The notes under the pieces were generated by a model. It was not told the DNA's origin. It worked only from the letters and a program-made list of their open reading frames with translations, and made no database searches. Shown piece after piece: positions 45,696 through 56,501 of a DNA stretch of 64,000 nucleotides (position 1 is the stretch's first letter; each line of letters starts with the position of its first letter). Both the position numbers and the translations under genes were made by a program. This DNA comes from Aphelenchoides besseyi (lineage: Eukaryota > Nematoda > Chromadorea > Rhabditida > Aphelenchoididae), in NCBI GenBank assembly GCA_024699855.1, contig JAMPIQ010000001.1:15562001-15626000 (forward strand), read 5' to 3'.

Positions 45696-48552
45696 ATGGG
45701 CGACTTCGAAATCAAGAAGTCCAAGGTCCTCGAAGCGATTTACACCGGAGGTGACTTTCGACTGAGCAACGACGGAAACTCGCTGTTCAGTACATGCGGT
45801 GGTGTTGTGAAAGTTTTGGATGTTGCTGACGGTCAAGAACGGTGAGATTTTGGAGATCATTTTATTTGCTGAATTAGGTTTTAGATTCGTAATTGGAAAC
45901 CCGGAAGATGAACCTCGAGTTACCAGCTTTACGGTCTTCAACAACGACTCCTCGGCGATCGTCGCTTATACGAACGACTTGGTCAAAAACTTTCGCCTTC
46001 AAGGCTCCACGGCAACACTGATGCATCAGTTTCGGTCGCTTCACAACGGACCGATCACCTCGCTTCTTGTGACTCCCGATGGCGAAACTCTACTGACCGG
46101 CAGCCCGGATTTTAGTGTTCGAGTTTGGCAGCTGAGCAAACGACTTTGTATTCATACGTTGAAAGGACGTTGCGTGGTCACTTCGATGTGTTTGATTGGC
46201 GCCAATCTTTTGATTGTCGGTTATGTCGAAGGACAAATTCGATTCTACAATTTGGCCAAACAAACTCCAACGACACCCTACGAGTTGACTGTTCACACGA
46301 CGTTGGTTTTCGAGTTTGAAAATTTACATTTGAAGTAAATTTCAGACGAATTTCATCAATAGTTCAGTCGGGAAAAGACGCGAATTTGGTCTACGTTTTC
46401 AGCTGTGATGAAACAATGTCGATCATTGATGTCGGAAAGAAGACGGTCAACAAAACCGTTCAGACATTGGAGGCGGTTGAAGTGGCAGTTTATGTGCGGT
46501 CTTTAAATCAAGTAGTGAGTGTCGGAGAGAGTGGTCAGTTGAAGTTTTGGGATCCCGAAAATGGCCGTTGTATTCTGCAGAAACAGTTTAAAAGGTTGGA
46601 TGTTAACGACAATCAGCGTCCTGATCTTCTGTTTTAAGTGGTCGTCTCGATGGATTGGTTTACAATGAAAAGTCGAATACTCTGGTTTTCTCAACGTTCG
46701 AAAACAATCTTCTTTTTGTTGATGCACAGTCACGAAATCTGAGTCGTTGTTTAGCCGGCAACAACGACGAGATTCTGGACGTCGCGTTTGTATCTCACGA
46801 GTTGAATTGCATTGCCGTTGCCACGAATTCGTCCAAACTGAAGCTGTACGATCTGAGCACTTTTTCGTGCTCAATTTTCGAAGGACACACCGACAACGTG
46901 ATGGCCGTTGATTCGGCAAAATGGGAGTCGAATCTTATTGCTTCATGTTCCAAAGACAACTCGTGTATTCTGTGGCGTCTCGAAGCACAAGTAGACGGTG
47001 CACCGAAAGCTAAACAGGTTGCCATTGCCACAGGACATACGAGTAGTGTAACGGGAATTCGATTTTGCCAATTTCGTCATGAGCCCTTTGTTTTGAGCGT
47101 TTCCAACGATACAACAGTGAAAATGTGGGATCTAAGACCACTGTTTAAAGAAGCAAATCAAGAGGTTGATGAGTGAGTTCGAACGCAATCAAATGGAAAC
47201 AAAATCGAACGTTTAGACCAATCAAAATTGGCGCCTGTTCGACTTTCGTTGCACATACCAAAGATGTTACGTGTGTTGAAGTGAGTAGTAACGACAAACT
47301 CTGTGTCACTGGATCCATGGACAAAACCGCAAAACTTTGGCACATCGATCGTTCGACAATGCAGTTGGGTCCCGCTGGAACGTTGTCGGGACATCGGAGA
47401 GGAGTTTGGTCCGCGAAATTCTCGAACGTTTCACAGGTTGGTCACTTATCTTGATCTTAATTCATTTGCTTTCGTAGATTGTTGCAACTGGAAGTGGTGA
47501 TTGTACGATCAAAATCTTTTCGTTGATCGATTTGTCCTGTCAGTTGACTTTGGAAGGACACTCTTTTGCCGTTCTTTCCGTAAGTTCATTTGTTGAGATC
47601 GAAAATACGTGAGAGTTTAGATTGAGTTTATCAACAATGCAACTCAGCTGTTGAGTGTCGACTCGAATGGTCTCTTGAAAGCTTGGGATGTTAAGTCGGG
47701 TGTATGCGAAAAGACGGTTGAGTGTCATGAAGATAAAATTTGGTCAATTCGATCGATTTTGCCTTCTGAATTAGCGTTGAAAGAGATGAAACGTCGTCGA
47801 AGAGCAATTCAGGAACGAAACAAATCGGAGGAAAAAAGTCAGCAGTTTGCAATGCGTCCGGAAGAACACGTTCGTTTTATTACGGCCGGCAGTGACGGTC
47901 GTATTGTTTTGTGGGAAGATGTAACCGAAGAGTATGCAGCTGAACAAGCTCGTATAGCTGCTGAACGAATGGCTCAAATCCAAACGTTAGAGAACTACAT
48001 CCGATTGGAAAAGTTCGAAGATGCTTTGGCCTTGACATTAACTTTGGATCATCCACACCAGTAAGTACATTTTTGTCTTTTCTAACCACATTTTCAGATG
48101 CTACAAACTGTTGAATGTTGTGTTGGAAAAGAACGAAACAGCATTCAAAACTTTGTTGTCAAAGTTGTCCGATGATCAGTTGCTCAGGCTTATGAATTTT
48201 GTTTCTCAGTGGAATACAAACACCAAAACTTATGCTGTGGGTCGCTTGTTGTTTATTTGTTGTTAATAGAAAGTTTAGATTGGACAAACAGCTTTGAACA
48301 CTATCTTCAAGACCTTTCCACCAAAAAAGTTGGAGTCAATGGTCGGATTTGGTGAAATGGTGCGAACTTTATTGCCTTATACGAAACGGTAAACCAAAGA
48401 ATGAGAGGACAGATTGGCAATTTGGTTTCAGACACTTTGATCGTTTGACGAAAGTTCAGCAGGATATCGCGTTCATTGGCTACGTGACTTCGCGCATGGA
48501 AGCACTTCGACCTTTGAAGCCACAAATTGGAGAAACAATCGTGATTGATTGA
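45696..48552 (+). CDS. TBL3 (UTP13): UTP13/TBL3, WD40 component of the small-subunit processome
   Basis: Nucleolar U3-snoRNP (UTP-B) protein for 18S rRNA processing. ATG 45696. It forms two WD40 propellers: typical blades read [117 protein letters not shown] and [19 protein letters not shown]. The C-terminal Utp13 domain follows ([68 protein letters not shown]). About ten exons with ~40 bp introns. TGA ends at 48552. NSUN4 starts 154 bp downstream on the same strand. Confidence 0.95.
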
Positions 48553-48706
48553 TGTTGTTAATTTTCTTGTTAATCCTTACATTGTTGTTATTCTTATAAA
48601 ATCATTATTTTGATCAACTTGTTGATTTGAATTCTTCTCCGTTTGATACGAGATAGCGATACATCGACTGACTGATGACCAAACTAAGAACCAAGTTGTA
48701 GACAAA

Positions 48707-50329
48707 ATGAACTCATCTGTCGGTTTCTTGCGGTCTAGATCATGTTCCATTAGTCCTGCTCGTTTTCGTAATACTCGACAGTTCAAAGCGAAGATTGCAC
48801 CTGTTCGAGCCCAGAAGACACCGTCGATGATGGCGCTCGATCATTTCGACTTCTACTACGGACCTATCTTTGATAAACAATGGCCTTCGATTCGATTGGG
48901 ATTGTTGACTCCACACAAGTTCGTTGCGGTTCTCAATCGGCTCTCGACGAAAGCAGAAGTCAACACGGCGATTCTACGAAATTTATCGACCGTTGATTTG
49001 ATCCAAAAGCTAACTCATGGGAAACCGTTGGCTTATGAGAGAATTGCAAAAAAAGCAGGAATAGATCTACAGCAACTGGAAGCTACGAAAACAGTTAGTA
49101 TGCCATCAATCGTCAGTTTACTTTTTTCAGCAGAACCATCAACTCGATGCTGCTGATGTGGATAAAATTTACGACAATGCCGAAGAATTAAGTGAACCGT
49201 CGAGATTAGAAGGTGGATTGCAAGAATTTCAACGACCGGATGGTGAGATCACTTTCGGTCAATTGCAAATGGGTCGTGACAGTTTGGATGCAAAAAGAAA
49301 CAAAGAAATCGCGTGAGTTCGACAGCGAAACGACTCAAATCGCACTTTTGAAGGGTCACTGGACTGGAGCACATTGGACAGGAGTTGGACACCATTGACG
49401 ATATTCTTTACTATCCACGTCAATTGCAACTGTTTTGTTATCAACGAGACGACCTTTCCGATTTTCCAGCGCCGATCAAAGACGAAAACGGAATCTCGTC
49501 CTGGTGGTTGTTGGACGGCTCGTCGGTTGTTCCAGTTTTAGCTTTGGACATTCAAGAAGACGATGTGGTTTTGGATATGTGCGCTGCTCCCGGTGGCAAA
49601 AGTTTGTTGATTACGCAAATCGGAAAATATCGCAAGTTCGAATTAATTCTCAATAAACAGACATTGAGCTTCAGGGTGTTTGGTTTGTAACGACAACAAG
49701 TTGAGCCGTTTGGGACAATTGCGACGCGCACTCTCTATGTATATTCCCATTACTTCGGAATACAACGAGAAGATCGTTTTGAAACGCAAAGATGCCTCGT
49801 TGTTGGAAGCATGGGACGAAGAGCAAGTTTACGACCGAGTGAGTTGCCGTCGAGTTATTGAACTCAATTCAATCTCAAGGTTCTTGTCGATGTTCCATGC
49901 ACTACAGATCGATTGTCGGTGAATCAGGACGAGCAAAACATCTTCGCCATAAACACAACTCAAGATCGTGTGAACTTACCGCAGCTACAAACTAAACTTC
50001 TAATGTAAGCAGATAGATATTGTGTTTAAACGTCGATTGGATTCAGAAATGCGATTCGTGCAGTCAAAGTCGGTGGTACGGTAGTCTATTCCACCTGTGC
50101 ACTTTCACCTCAACAGAACGAGTGCGTGGTAGAGAATGCGGCGGCGTTGGTGCGTGAACACTACGATATGGATGTGGTCGAAGTATCGGTGAAACGACTG
50201 GAGAATCATCTTCGAAACACGGGACTTTATCGCTTCACTGACAAGTGCAGACGTGGAATGCTGATCGTTCCAAACATTCGCTCCAATTTTGGTCCGATGT
50301 TCATCTGCAAACTGAAACGAACCAAATAG
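48707..50329 (+). CDS. NSUN4: NSUN4-like mitochondrial rRNA m5C methyltransferase
   Basis: SAM-dependent enzyme that methylates mitochondrial small-subunit rRNA and, with MTERF4, helps assemble the mitoribosome. ATG 48707 gives a basic, Ser/Arg-rich targeting-like leader (FLRSRSCSISPARFRNTR). Then ALDHFDFYYGPIFDKQWPSI, a family-typical segment. The Rossmann core has VVLDMCAAPGGKSLLITQIG (SAM loop), VVCNDNKLSRLGQLRRAL, DRVLVDVPCTTDR (motif IV, Cys) and GGTVVYSTCALSPQQNE (motif VI, catalytic Cys). The end reads RRGMLIVPNIRSNFGPMF, KLKRTK and TAG at 50327-50329. Six or so introns. A TTGTAG lies just 5' of ACAAAATG and may be a trans-splice acceptor. Both methyltransferase cysteines are present. 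Confidence 0.92.
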
Positions 50330-50778
50330 TTTGATTATTAGAATAAATTTTAAATAAACTTTTCAACTTATTCAACGTCGCTTTGAATTCTCTAGCTGCT
50401 GACTAAAGTGTTCGACTATGAACCGTAGCTCTGAGTTTTGACTTTTCAAGTTTAAAGCTTTTTGAGTTACTAGAGGGTATGCTCTGTGCTTTGTATTGCA
50501 ATCAAAAGGTTGTTGATTTGAAACGAATTGCTCCAAAAACTGTGAACGGAAATACCCTCTTGTTTTTGTTCGATTCTTGAAGCGAAATTTCTGTTATTTC
50601 GTTTCACGTTCTTCAGCTTTTCGCTGCTGCTTTTCGTCCCTCAAACGTCTCGCTTTTGGTCTCGGTGTTCTTTTCGCGGCTGTTCCAGATTTACGTGTTT
50701 TTGGTATTTTCGTTCACTTCGATCGTTTTTAGGGTTACAACTTCTGCTTTTGATTAGCTCTCTCACTCAACGACAAGA
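50330..50778. other. 0.45 kb intergenic region
   Basis: Between NSUN4 and the phosphate carrier, both plus strand. Contains AATAAATTTTAAATAAA shortly after the NSUN4 stop (about 50342-50358) and T-rich sequence before the carrier. Presumed promoter of the carrier gene cluster. Confidence 0.45.
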
Positions 50779-52392
50779 ATGGGAATCGTCGAGGAACTTG
50801 CAAAAAATGCGACTTCGGTCAATCCGTTCGGTCTTCCACGCTCCGCCGACTGTGCTTCAGGTGAATCATGCACTTGTCCGCTGAAGTTAATTTGTGTTTC
50901 AGTTATTGGCGGTAAAGATCCGGTTGTCTTCGGGTCGGCACGCTATTACGCTTTGTGTGGCTTTGGTAAGTACTTTTGGTCGTTTTTGTGTTATTTCATT
51001 GTAAACATTCTTAGGTGGAATGCTCTCGTGTGGTTTGACTCACACTGCAATTGTGCCGTTGGATTTGATCAAATGTCGTATTCAAGTTTGTTGAGATCAA
51101 TAGCGTTCAGATGACTGTCGTTTAGGTCAATCCTGAGAAGTACAAAGGTATTTTGGGAGGTTTTCGCACGACTTTAAGTGAAGAAGGAGTTCGGGCCTTG
51201 GGCAAAGGTTGGGCCCCGACTCTCGTTGGATATTCGCTTCAAGGGCTTGGAAAATTCGGTTTCTACGAATTATTCAAGATCCTCTACACGGATATGCTCG
51301 GAGAAGTGAGTGGTCGAATACAAACGACAACAAAAACCACAATTCCTTTAGGAGAAAGCTTACTTGTGGCGCACATCTCTGTACTTGGCCGCGTCGGCAT
51401 CGGCTGAATTCTTTGCCGACATCATGTTGGCGCCGATGGAAGCCACCAAAGTTCGTATTCAGACGAGTCCCGGTGCTCCACCCACGTTAAGAGGTTGTGC
51501 GCCTTTGATCTACAAATCGGAAGGATTACGCGGTTTCTACAAGTGAGTTTGTTCTTTAAATCGGATTACTTTGGTATTTCCAGAGGTTTGCCGCCATTGT
51601 GGATGCGTCAAATTCCGTACACAATGATGGTCGGTTTGCAAATGTTTCATTTATAGAATTAAAATTGTTTACAGAAGTTTGCATGCTTCGAGCGCACGGT
51701 TGAGTTGTTGTACGCGAAGGTTGTACCCAAACCACGAGATCAATGCAGCAAAGGTGAACAACTCGTTGTCACCTTCATTGCTGGTTACATTGCTGGAGTC
51801 TTCTGTGCGGTTGTCTCGCATCCAGCAGACACAATTGTCAGCAAACTCAATCAAGATGCTGGTGCCAGTGCCGTAGACATTTTGAAGAAACTTGGACCAA
51901 TTGGTAAATTGAATCATTATGACAATTCTATGTTCGTTTAGGGGTTTGGGGTGGTCTCGTCCCTCGTATTGTCATGATCGGTACTTTGACGGCTTTGCAA
52001 TGGTTTATCTATGATGTACGTTCTACCTTCTGTAATATAACGAGCAATGTTTTTAGGGTGTTAAAGTCGCCTTGGGAATTCCACGTCCACCACCACTTCA
52101 GGCACCACTCTCATTGATGGCTAAAGAGAAACTCGATGGAATTACTCACAAGATCGAGAAGGACGCTCACGAAGTCAAAAAATGGGCAGATAAGAAGGGA
52201 CAAGAAGCAGCCGATACCGTTGCACCATACGCTCGTAGTCTTCAAAAGGGCATCGAAAAGACCGGACCATTCGCTAAAGAAGCGAAGGAGTACGTGCACG
52301 CTGGTGTTGAACTCGGTGCAAAAGGTGTCCAAAAAGGTTCGGAATACGCCTCAAAAGCAGCTGATGAGATCGCAAAGAAAGGAGGCCATTAA
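50779..52392 (+). CDS. SLC25A3-like: Mitochondrial phosphate carrier with a LEA-like C-terminal extension
   Basis: Inner-membrane carrier that imports phosphate with H+ for ATP synthesis. ATG 50779. Three mitochondrial-carrier repeats each have their signature: IVPLDLIKCRIQ, MLAPMEATKVRIQT and VSHPADTIVSKLN. Phosphate-carrier-specific segments include GSARYYALCGFGG, NPEKYKGILGGFR, KGWAPTLVGYSLQGLGKFGF, RGFYKGLPPLWMRQIPYTMM and WGGLVPRIVMIGTLTALQW. The carrier end is GVKVALGIPRPPPLQAP, where relatives stop after a few more residues. Here the same exon continues about 90 residues as a charged amphipathic helix (THKIEKDAHEVKKWADKKG, EAADTVAPYARSLQKGIEK, AKGVQKGSEYASKAADEIA), ending KKGGH. This recalls group-3 LEA or apolipoprotein-like helices. 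AATAAA at 52472-52477. Confidence 0.94.
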
Positions 52393-52598
52393 GATGCAAT
52401 TAGGTTCTGTGGTCATGATTCAACTATAGTCTTGTGTGTCGAGTTTATCGTAATTCTCTAATGGTTAGGTGAATAAAAAAACTCTGATTACGAACACTTT
52501 GACTTTTCGTTTGCTATTGACGAGTAGAAACTCAAGACTCGAATTTTACCTTTGTTGTGCAAGTGAAGCGAAGTTAATGTGTGATTTAGACTTTGGAT

Positions 52599-53620
52599 AT
52601 GCCGGCCAAAGGAGGAGTGGGTAAAACAAAAAAGAACGTGAGCGTTCCGGACATCGTGATGTTGGACGAGACCTCCGATCTGCCCGATCTGATCGACGAA
52701 AATCCACAGGAAATGACCGTTGAAGAAGAGACCCCGACGAGCAACGCTGAACCCGAAATGACTGTGGTGAAGAGCAGAAAACGAAAATTGCGAGACGTTC
52801 AAATGGACGATGAATTGGCGGATACTGAAGAGTTGGCCGAAGTGAAGCCGGTGCTCGATGTTGAAATGAGCGAAGAGCAATTCGAAGAGAAACAAGAAGC
52901 TGCACTCAAAAAGCAAAGAAATCGTGAGTTTGTGTCTCAGCTTTTAGTTCGAAGTTTTGAATTTTTTAGAAACAGTCGGAGCTGATGCCGAAACGCGCAA
53001 AGTCCCGATTCCATCACATCGTTACAACAAACTTCGATCCAATTGGTCGAAGATCACAGCTCCAATTGTTCAGCAGTTGAAATTGCAAATTCGGTAAATG
53101 CGAACCACACTTATTTAACCTTAGTTCGCTTCTTAGCTTCAATCTCAAAAGTCGTAGAGTCGAAATTCGATGTCCCAAAGGTCAACAGCCGAATTTAACC
53201 TATCTCCAGAAGGCCGAAGATTTTGTGCGAGCTTTTTCGTTGGGATTCGAAGTCCAGGATGCGATCGCGTTGATTCGATTGGATCACATCTTTTTGGAGT
53301 CATTCGAAGTCACAGACGGTAGGCCGATTCAATTGAACGAATTACTCAACTTCTAATTTGCAGTCAAACCGCTTCAAGGAGAACATCTCAGTCGTGCCAT
53401 TGGACGTATTGCTGGCAAAGATGGACGAACAAAAATGACCATTGAGAATGTCACGAAGACGCGAATCATCATTGCGGGATCGAAGATTCACGTTATGGGC
53501 GCGTTCACAAATTTGCGTCTTGCACGTCACACCCTCTGTTCTCTGATTCTGGGAAGACCACCGAGCAAAGTCTACGGAAATCTGCGCAACTTGTCGTCGC
53601 GAATCAAAGATACGTTCTAA
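52599..53620 (+). CDS. PNO1: PNO1, KH-domain ribosome assembly factor
   Basis: Partner of the nuclease NOB1 on pre-40S particles, required for final 18S rRNA maturation. ATG 52599 ([15 protein letters not shown]). The N-terminal ~130 residues are acidic and unstructured ([26 protein letters not shown]). The conserved core starts [20 protein letters not shown] and continues [20 protein letters not shown] and [20 protein letters not shown]. The second KH-like domain reads [19 protein letters not shown], where GRIAGKDG is the GxxG loop, then [20 protein letters not shown]. The end [19 protein letters not shown] is the family's tail. Four introns. The ATG follows a GATTTAG acceptor-like site by 10 bp, and the upstream carrier's AATAAA is about 110 bp before that site. 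Confidence 0.96.
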
Positions 53621-53782
53621 TGTCTGCGTTCCACTTCGTTATTGTTACTTTTGTTTGTTGTTGGTTATGTGAAAAGAAACAAATTTTAATAAAAAAAAGA
53701 CAAAACTCGATCGACAAGTGTCTTGTTCATTCTGTACATTCTCTTGACAACGACCGCAGACTCTCAACTCTTCAGATCCAAA

Positions 53783-54317
53783 ATGACGGCGACTGATGAA
53801 ACACAGAAACGAAATTTGCTGTTGAAACCGATCAGCTCGGTGGTCACATCGCTTCGACCGTTGAACGCCGATCTTCACGATTCAATCAGCGAACTCAACG
53901 ATCTTTGGCGTCAAATGCGTGCGGTTCAACGAACAAAGTTCGAAGAACGCGATACGATTCTTGCGATGGTCCAATTGAATCTAACGGAGCGTATCGAGAA
54001 ATTTCAAGTGAGCAATGAAAGCGAAGGTGCTTGTAATGATTCTGTTTTAGGAGTCTCTTTCAAATCTTCGATCTCATATCGCGACTTTGCAATCACAATT
54101 GAACTTCGCCCACGTTCAATCGGTTTCCCGCTCTTTCGACGTCGATTTGCGGATCGTACGTGATCATTTGGTGAAAGTGAATCAGAAGTACGAAGACCAA
54201 TTGCAACGACTTCTCGACTCATCGGATGACTTGGCAATCCAAGAACAAAGTCTTTTCGACGCTTCATATCGTTTGGTGGCTGCACTCCGACGTCTAAGAT
54301 CGGATCTCATGTTGTAA
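53783..54317 (+). CDS. Small coiled-coil protein, unknown
   Basis: About 164 residues in two exons joined by a ~42-bp intron (54008-54049). ATG 53783: MTATDETQKRNLLLKPISSV. The protein is almost entirely helical: LNADLHDSISELNDLWRQMR, DTILAMVQLNLTERIEKFQ, then ESLSNLRSHIATLQSQLNFA, VRDHLVKVNQKYEDQLQRLL and ASYRLVAALRRLRSDLML. No membrane segment and no signal peptide. The size and helicity resemble subunits of small trafficking or spindle complexes, but I recognise no orthologue. CTCTTCAG lies 7 bp upstream of the ATG, and PNO1's AATAAA (53688-53693) lies 82 bp before it, the spacing of a downstream operon gene. Convergent with the next gene, stops 63 bp apart. Confidence 0.75.
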
Positions 54318-54380
54318 ATGAAAATTTATTTGCCATTTAAAATGGAAAGAAAGTCAGAAATTGAGAGATCTATGTGTTAG

Positions 54381-56240
54381 TTAAAATTTCAGTGGCATAA
54401 CTCGTCCTTGATGTAGCGGAGTTTGAGATCCCGGAGTCGAGTTGCGGGTTGCAGTAATCACATAGGGAAATTTGTCAGCCACAACATTCGGTTTTTCTGG
54501 TGGATTTTCGTCGGCTGATGGAATGAAACCGAAGATTGGTGAAACATAGCAATTGATCGCCGGCTCATAAGCAGCACGAAAACGGAACTGAAATCTAAAG
54601 TTGAACAAATCACAGTCTTTGAACGTCACCTTGTCCTGATAGTACAATCGAGAATTCATAGTCAATGCGGTGTGTTCAATAACAATAAAGTTTGGAAGAT
54701 GCAAATCCTAAAACCAATTTATTTGTTTCCAAATTCTCAAACGTACCGGATGTGAGAATCGTTCAGCACTTATTATCAAAAGCTGACCGTTTTCATAGTT
54801 GTGATAACTTGGTAGATGAAAAACACAGGAGTGGAAACGACTAGAATAGACCAGTCCTCTTTTGGCGTCAATAACCACCGCTTTGATGTTTTTAATCAGC
54901 TAAACACAAGATCGAAGCACTGGTTGTGATAACTTACATTGTGTGTTCTGATCTCTTCATTCAACACACGTCGTTGTTTGGCACAATCGCTGGCATTTGC
55001 AATCTCGAATCGTGTAACCAAACCTAGCTCTGACATCGTCTGTGTTTCGTGTCGTTGACTCAGACGATCGACCACAGGCACAGTGAAACGGTCGGACTTC
55101 AAGTAAGGCATATGATGGGTGTTGAACATGTACGCAAGATCCAAATACCCATGTGGATCGGCAACATAACCCAAATGTCCAACTTTGTAAAAACCGTAAC
55201 AAACTTCTCCGGCATAGAGATCGAGATAAAACTAAAGACAATCGGCTGCTTTTGAACTTCTCTTTTAAACTCACGTGTGCTCTAATGTCGCCGTCCGAGA
55301 GTTGAAAATATCGAGTTAAGTAGTAGTGAGATCGTCGGATTTCCATCGCAAAAACAACGTAGCAGTTCAAAACGTCGTTGTAAATTAAGTCAACTTTTGC
55401 TTCCCGTCCAATTTCATGATTTTTCAGGTTGTATTTCGGAAGTACGGCCATTACAGCTGGCTGATCGACCAAATAGACAGTTGTCAAGCCGGTAATAAAA
55501 GCCGTTTTTCCAGTCAACGCCTAAATTCAAGGAAAAGAATACGCGAAGTAAACTCCGAGCTTACTCCAACATTTGCAACCAAATCGTCTTCCAATTGAAC
55601 ATCGTTGTCATTTGCATAAGGATCATAAGCACGTGTGCTTTGATGTTTTGCCCACGATGCTTTCATAACGAACGACTGATCCTCGCCGTTCACCTCCAAA
55701 ATTTTGACCAACTCGGCCCGCAGCCTAAGATCGGACGAGACTTCGAAGCCCAAGTAACAAAAGATCTCGACATTCGGTGTCGGAATTTCGCCCAAACTCT
55801 AAAACAAATGTCACAATCAACACTCTTACTGAGCGATTACCTCCAAAAAACCCTTGGGTATTTTCAGTTCCTCAAAATGTTCGGTTTGAACTCGATCCAA
55901 CTGAGGACTGAAAACGCAACGTGACTTGAAAACGGCGCGATTATCAACCATAATAGCGTCATCCGCGTTTGTACCACGCTCATAGTCGACAATCTCATTT
56001 TTGCGATCGAATCGAAAGTAAATGTAATCACCAAACTTCAGTGTTTCGTCGATTTTCCTGTGCACATCGTTGGGTCGATTCCGTTCGATTGACTTCACGG
56101 TTTGTTTGAAAACCTCTTCGGTCATCGGGTACACCTGATTTTGTTCGAAGCAGTAGACGTAATGAAGGTACTTGCCACTGACATCCTGTCCGTTCAACAC
56201 CACACCATGTCGTTTCTCGGATTCTCCATGAATTGAGCGA
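54381..56240 (-). CDS. Unrecognised multi-exon protein, beta-rich, about 530 residues
   Basis: Minus-strand exons join cleanly: GVVLNGQDVSGKYLHYVYCF, TLKFGDYIYFRFDRKNEIVD, AIMVDNRAVFKSRCVFSPQL (exon about 55842-56230); EIPTPNVEIFCYLGFEVSSD and QSFVMKASWAKHQST (55565-55800); LTGKTAFITGLTTVYLVDQP (55275-55522); LGYVADPHGYLDLAYMFNTH (54940-55235); IKNIKAVVIDAKRGLVYSSR and HLPNFIVIEHTALTMNSRLY down to the stop at 54381. Pairs of short strands of the type xVYSSRF and AVFKSRC recur, so the protein may be built of several small beta-barrel-like repeats; this is inference. The start is unresolved: the open frame begins after a TTTTTGAG acceptor-like site near 56237 and contains no early ATG. No signal peptide or known domain seen. 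It follows the CHK-kinase-like gene by about 260 bp on the same strand. Confidence 0.7.
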
Positions 56241-56501
56241 TGCGGAATTTTATCTCAAAAAGATGGAAATGAATTCGAAATTCAGGAGGAACAATCTTAC
56301 GCATCTCGTCCACCAATTGCGAAAATAAAAGTGCAGTCCAATGAAACGATCGAACACGTTCGTTCACTTGTGAACCACGAACGACTTTTGATTTCTTCTT
56401 TTGCAACGCAATTTTTTGGCTTTCAATTGACGGTTTTGGTCCAGAAACGAAGTTTATTGAAGGGAAAAGATATGAGACAGTAGGACTACAAAATCGTGAG
56501 G

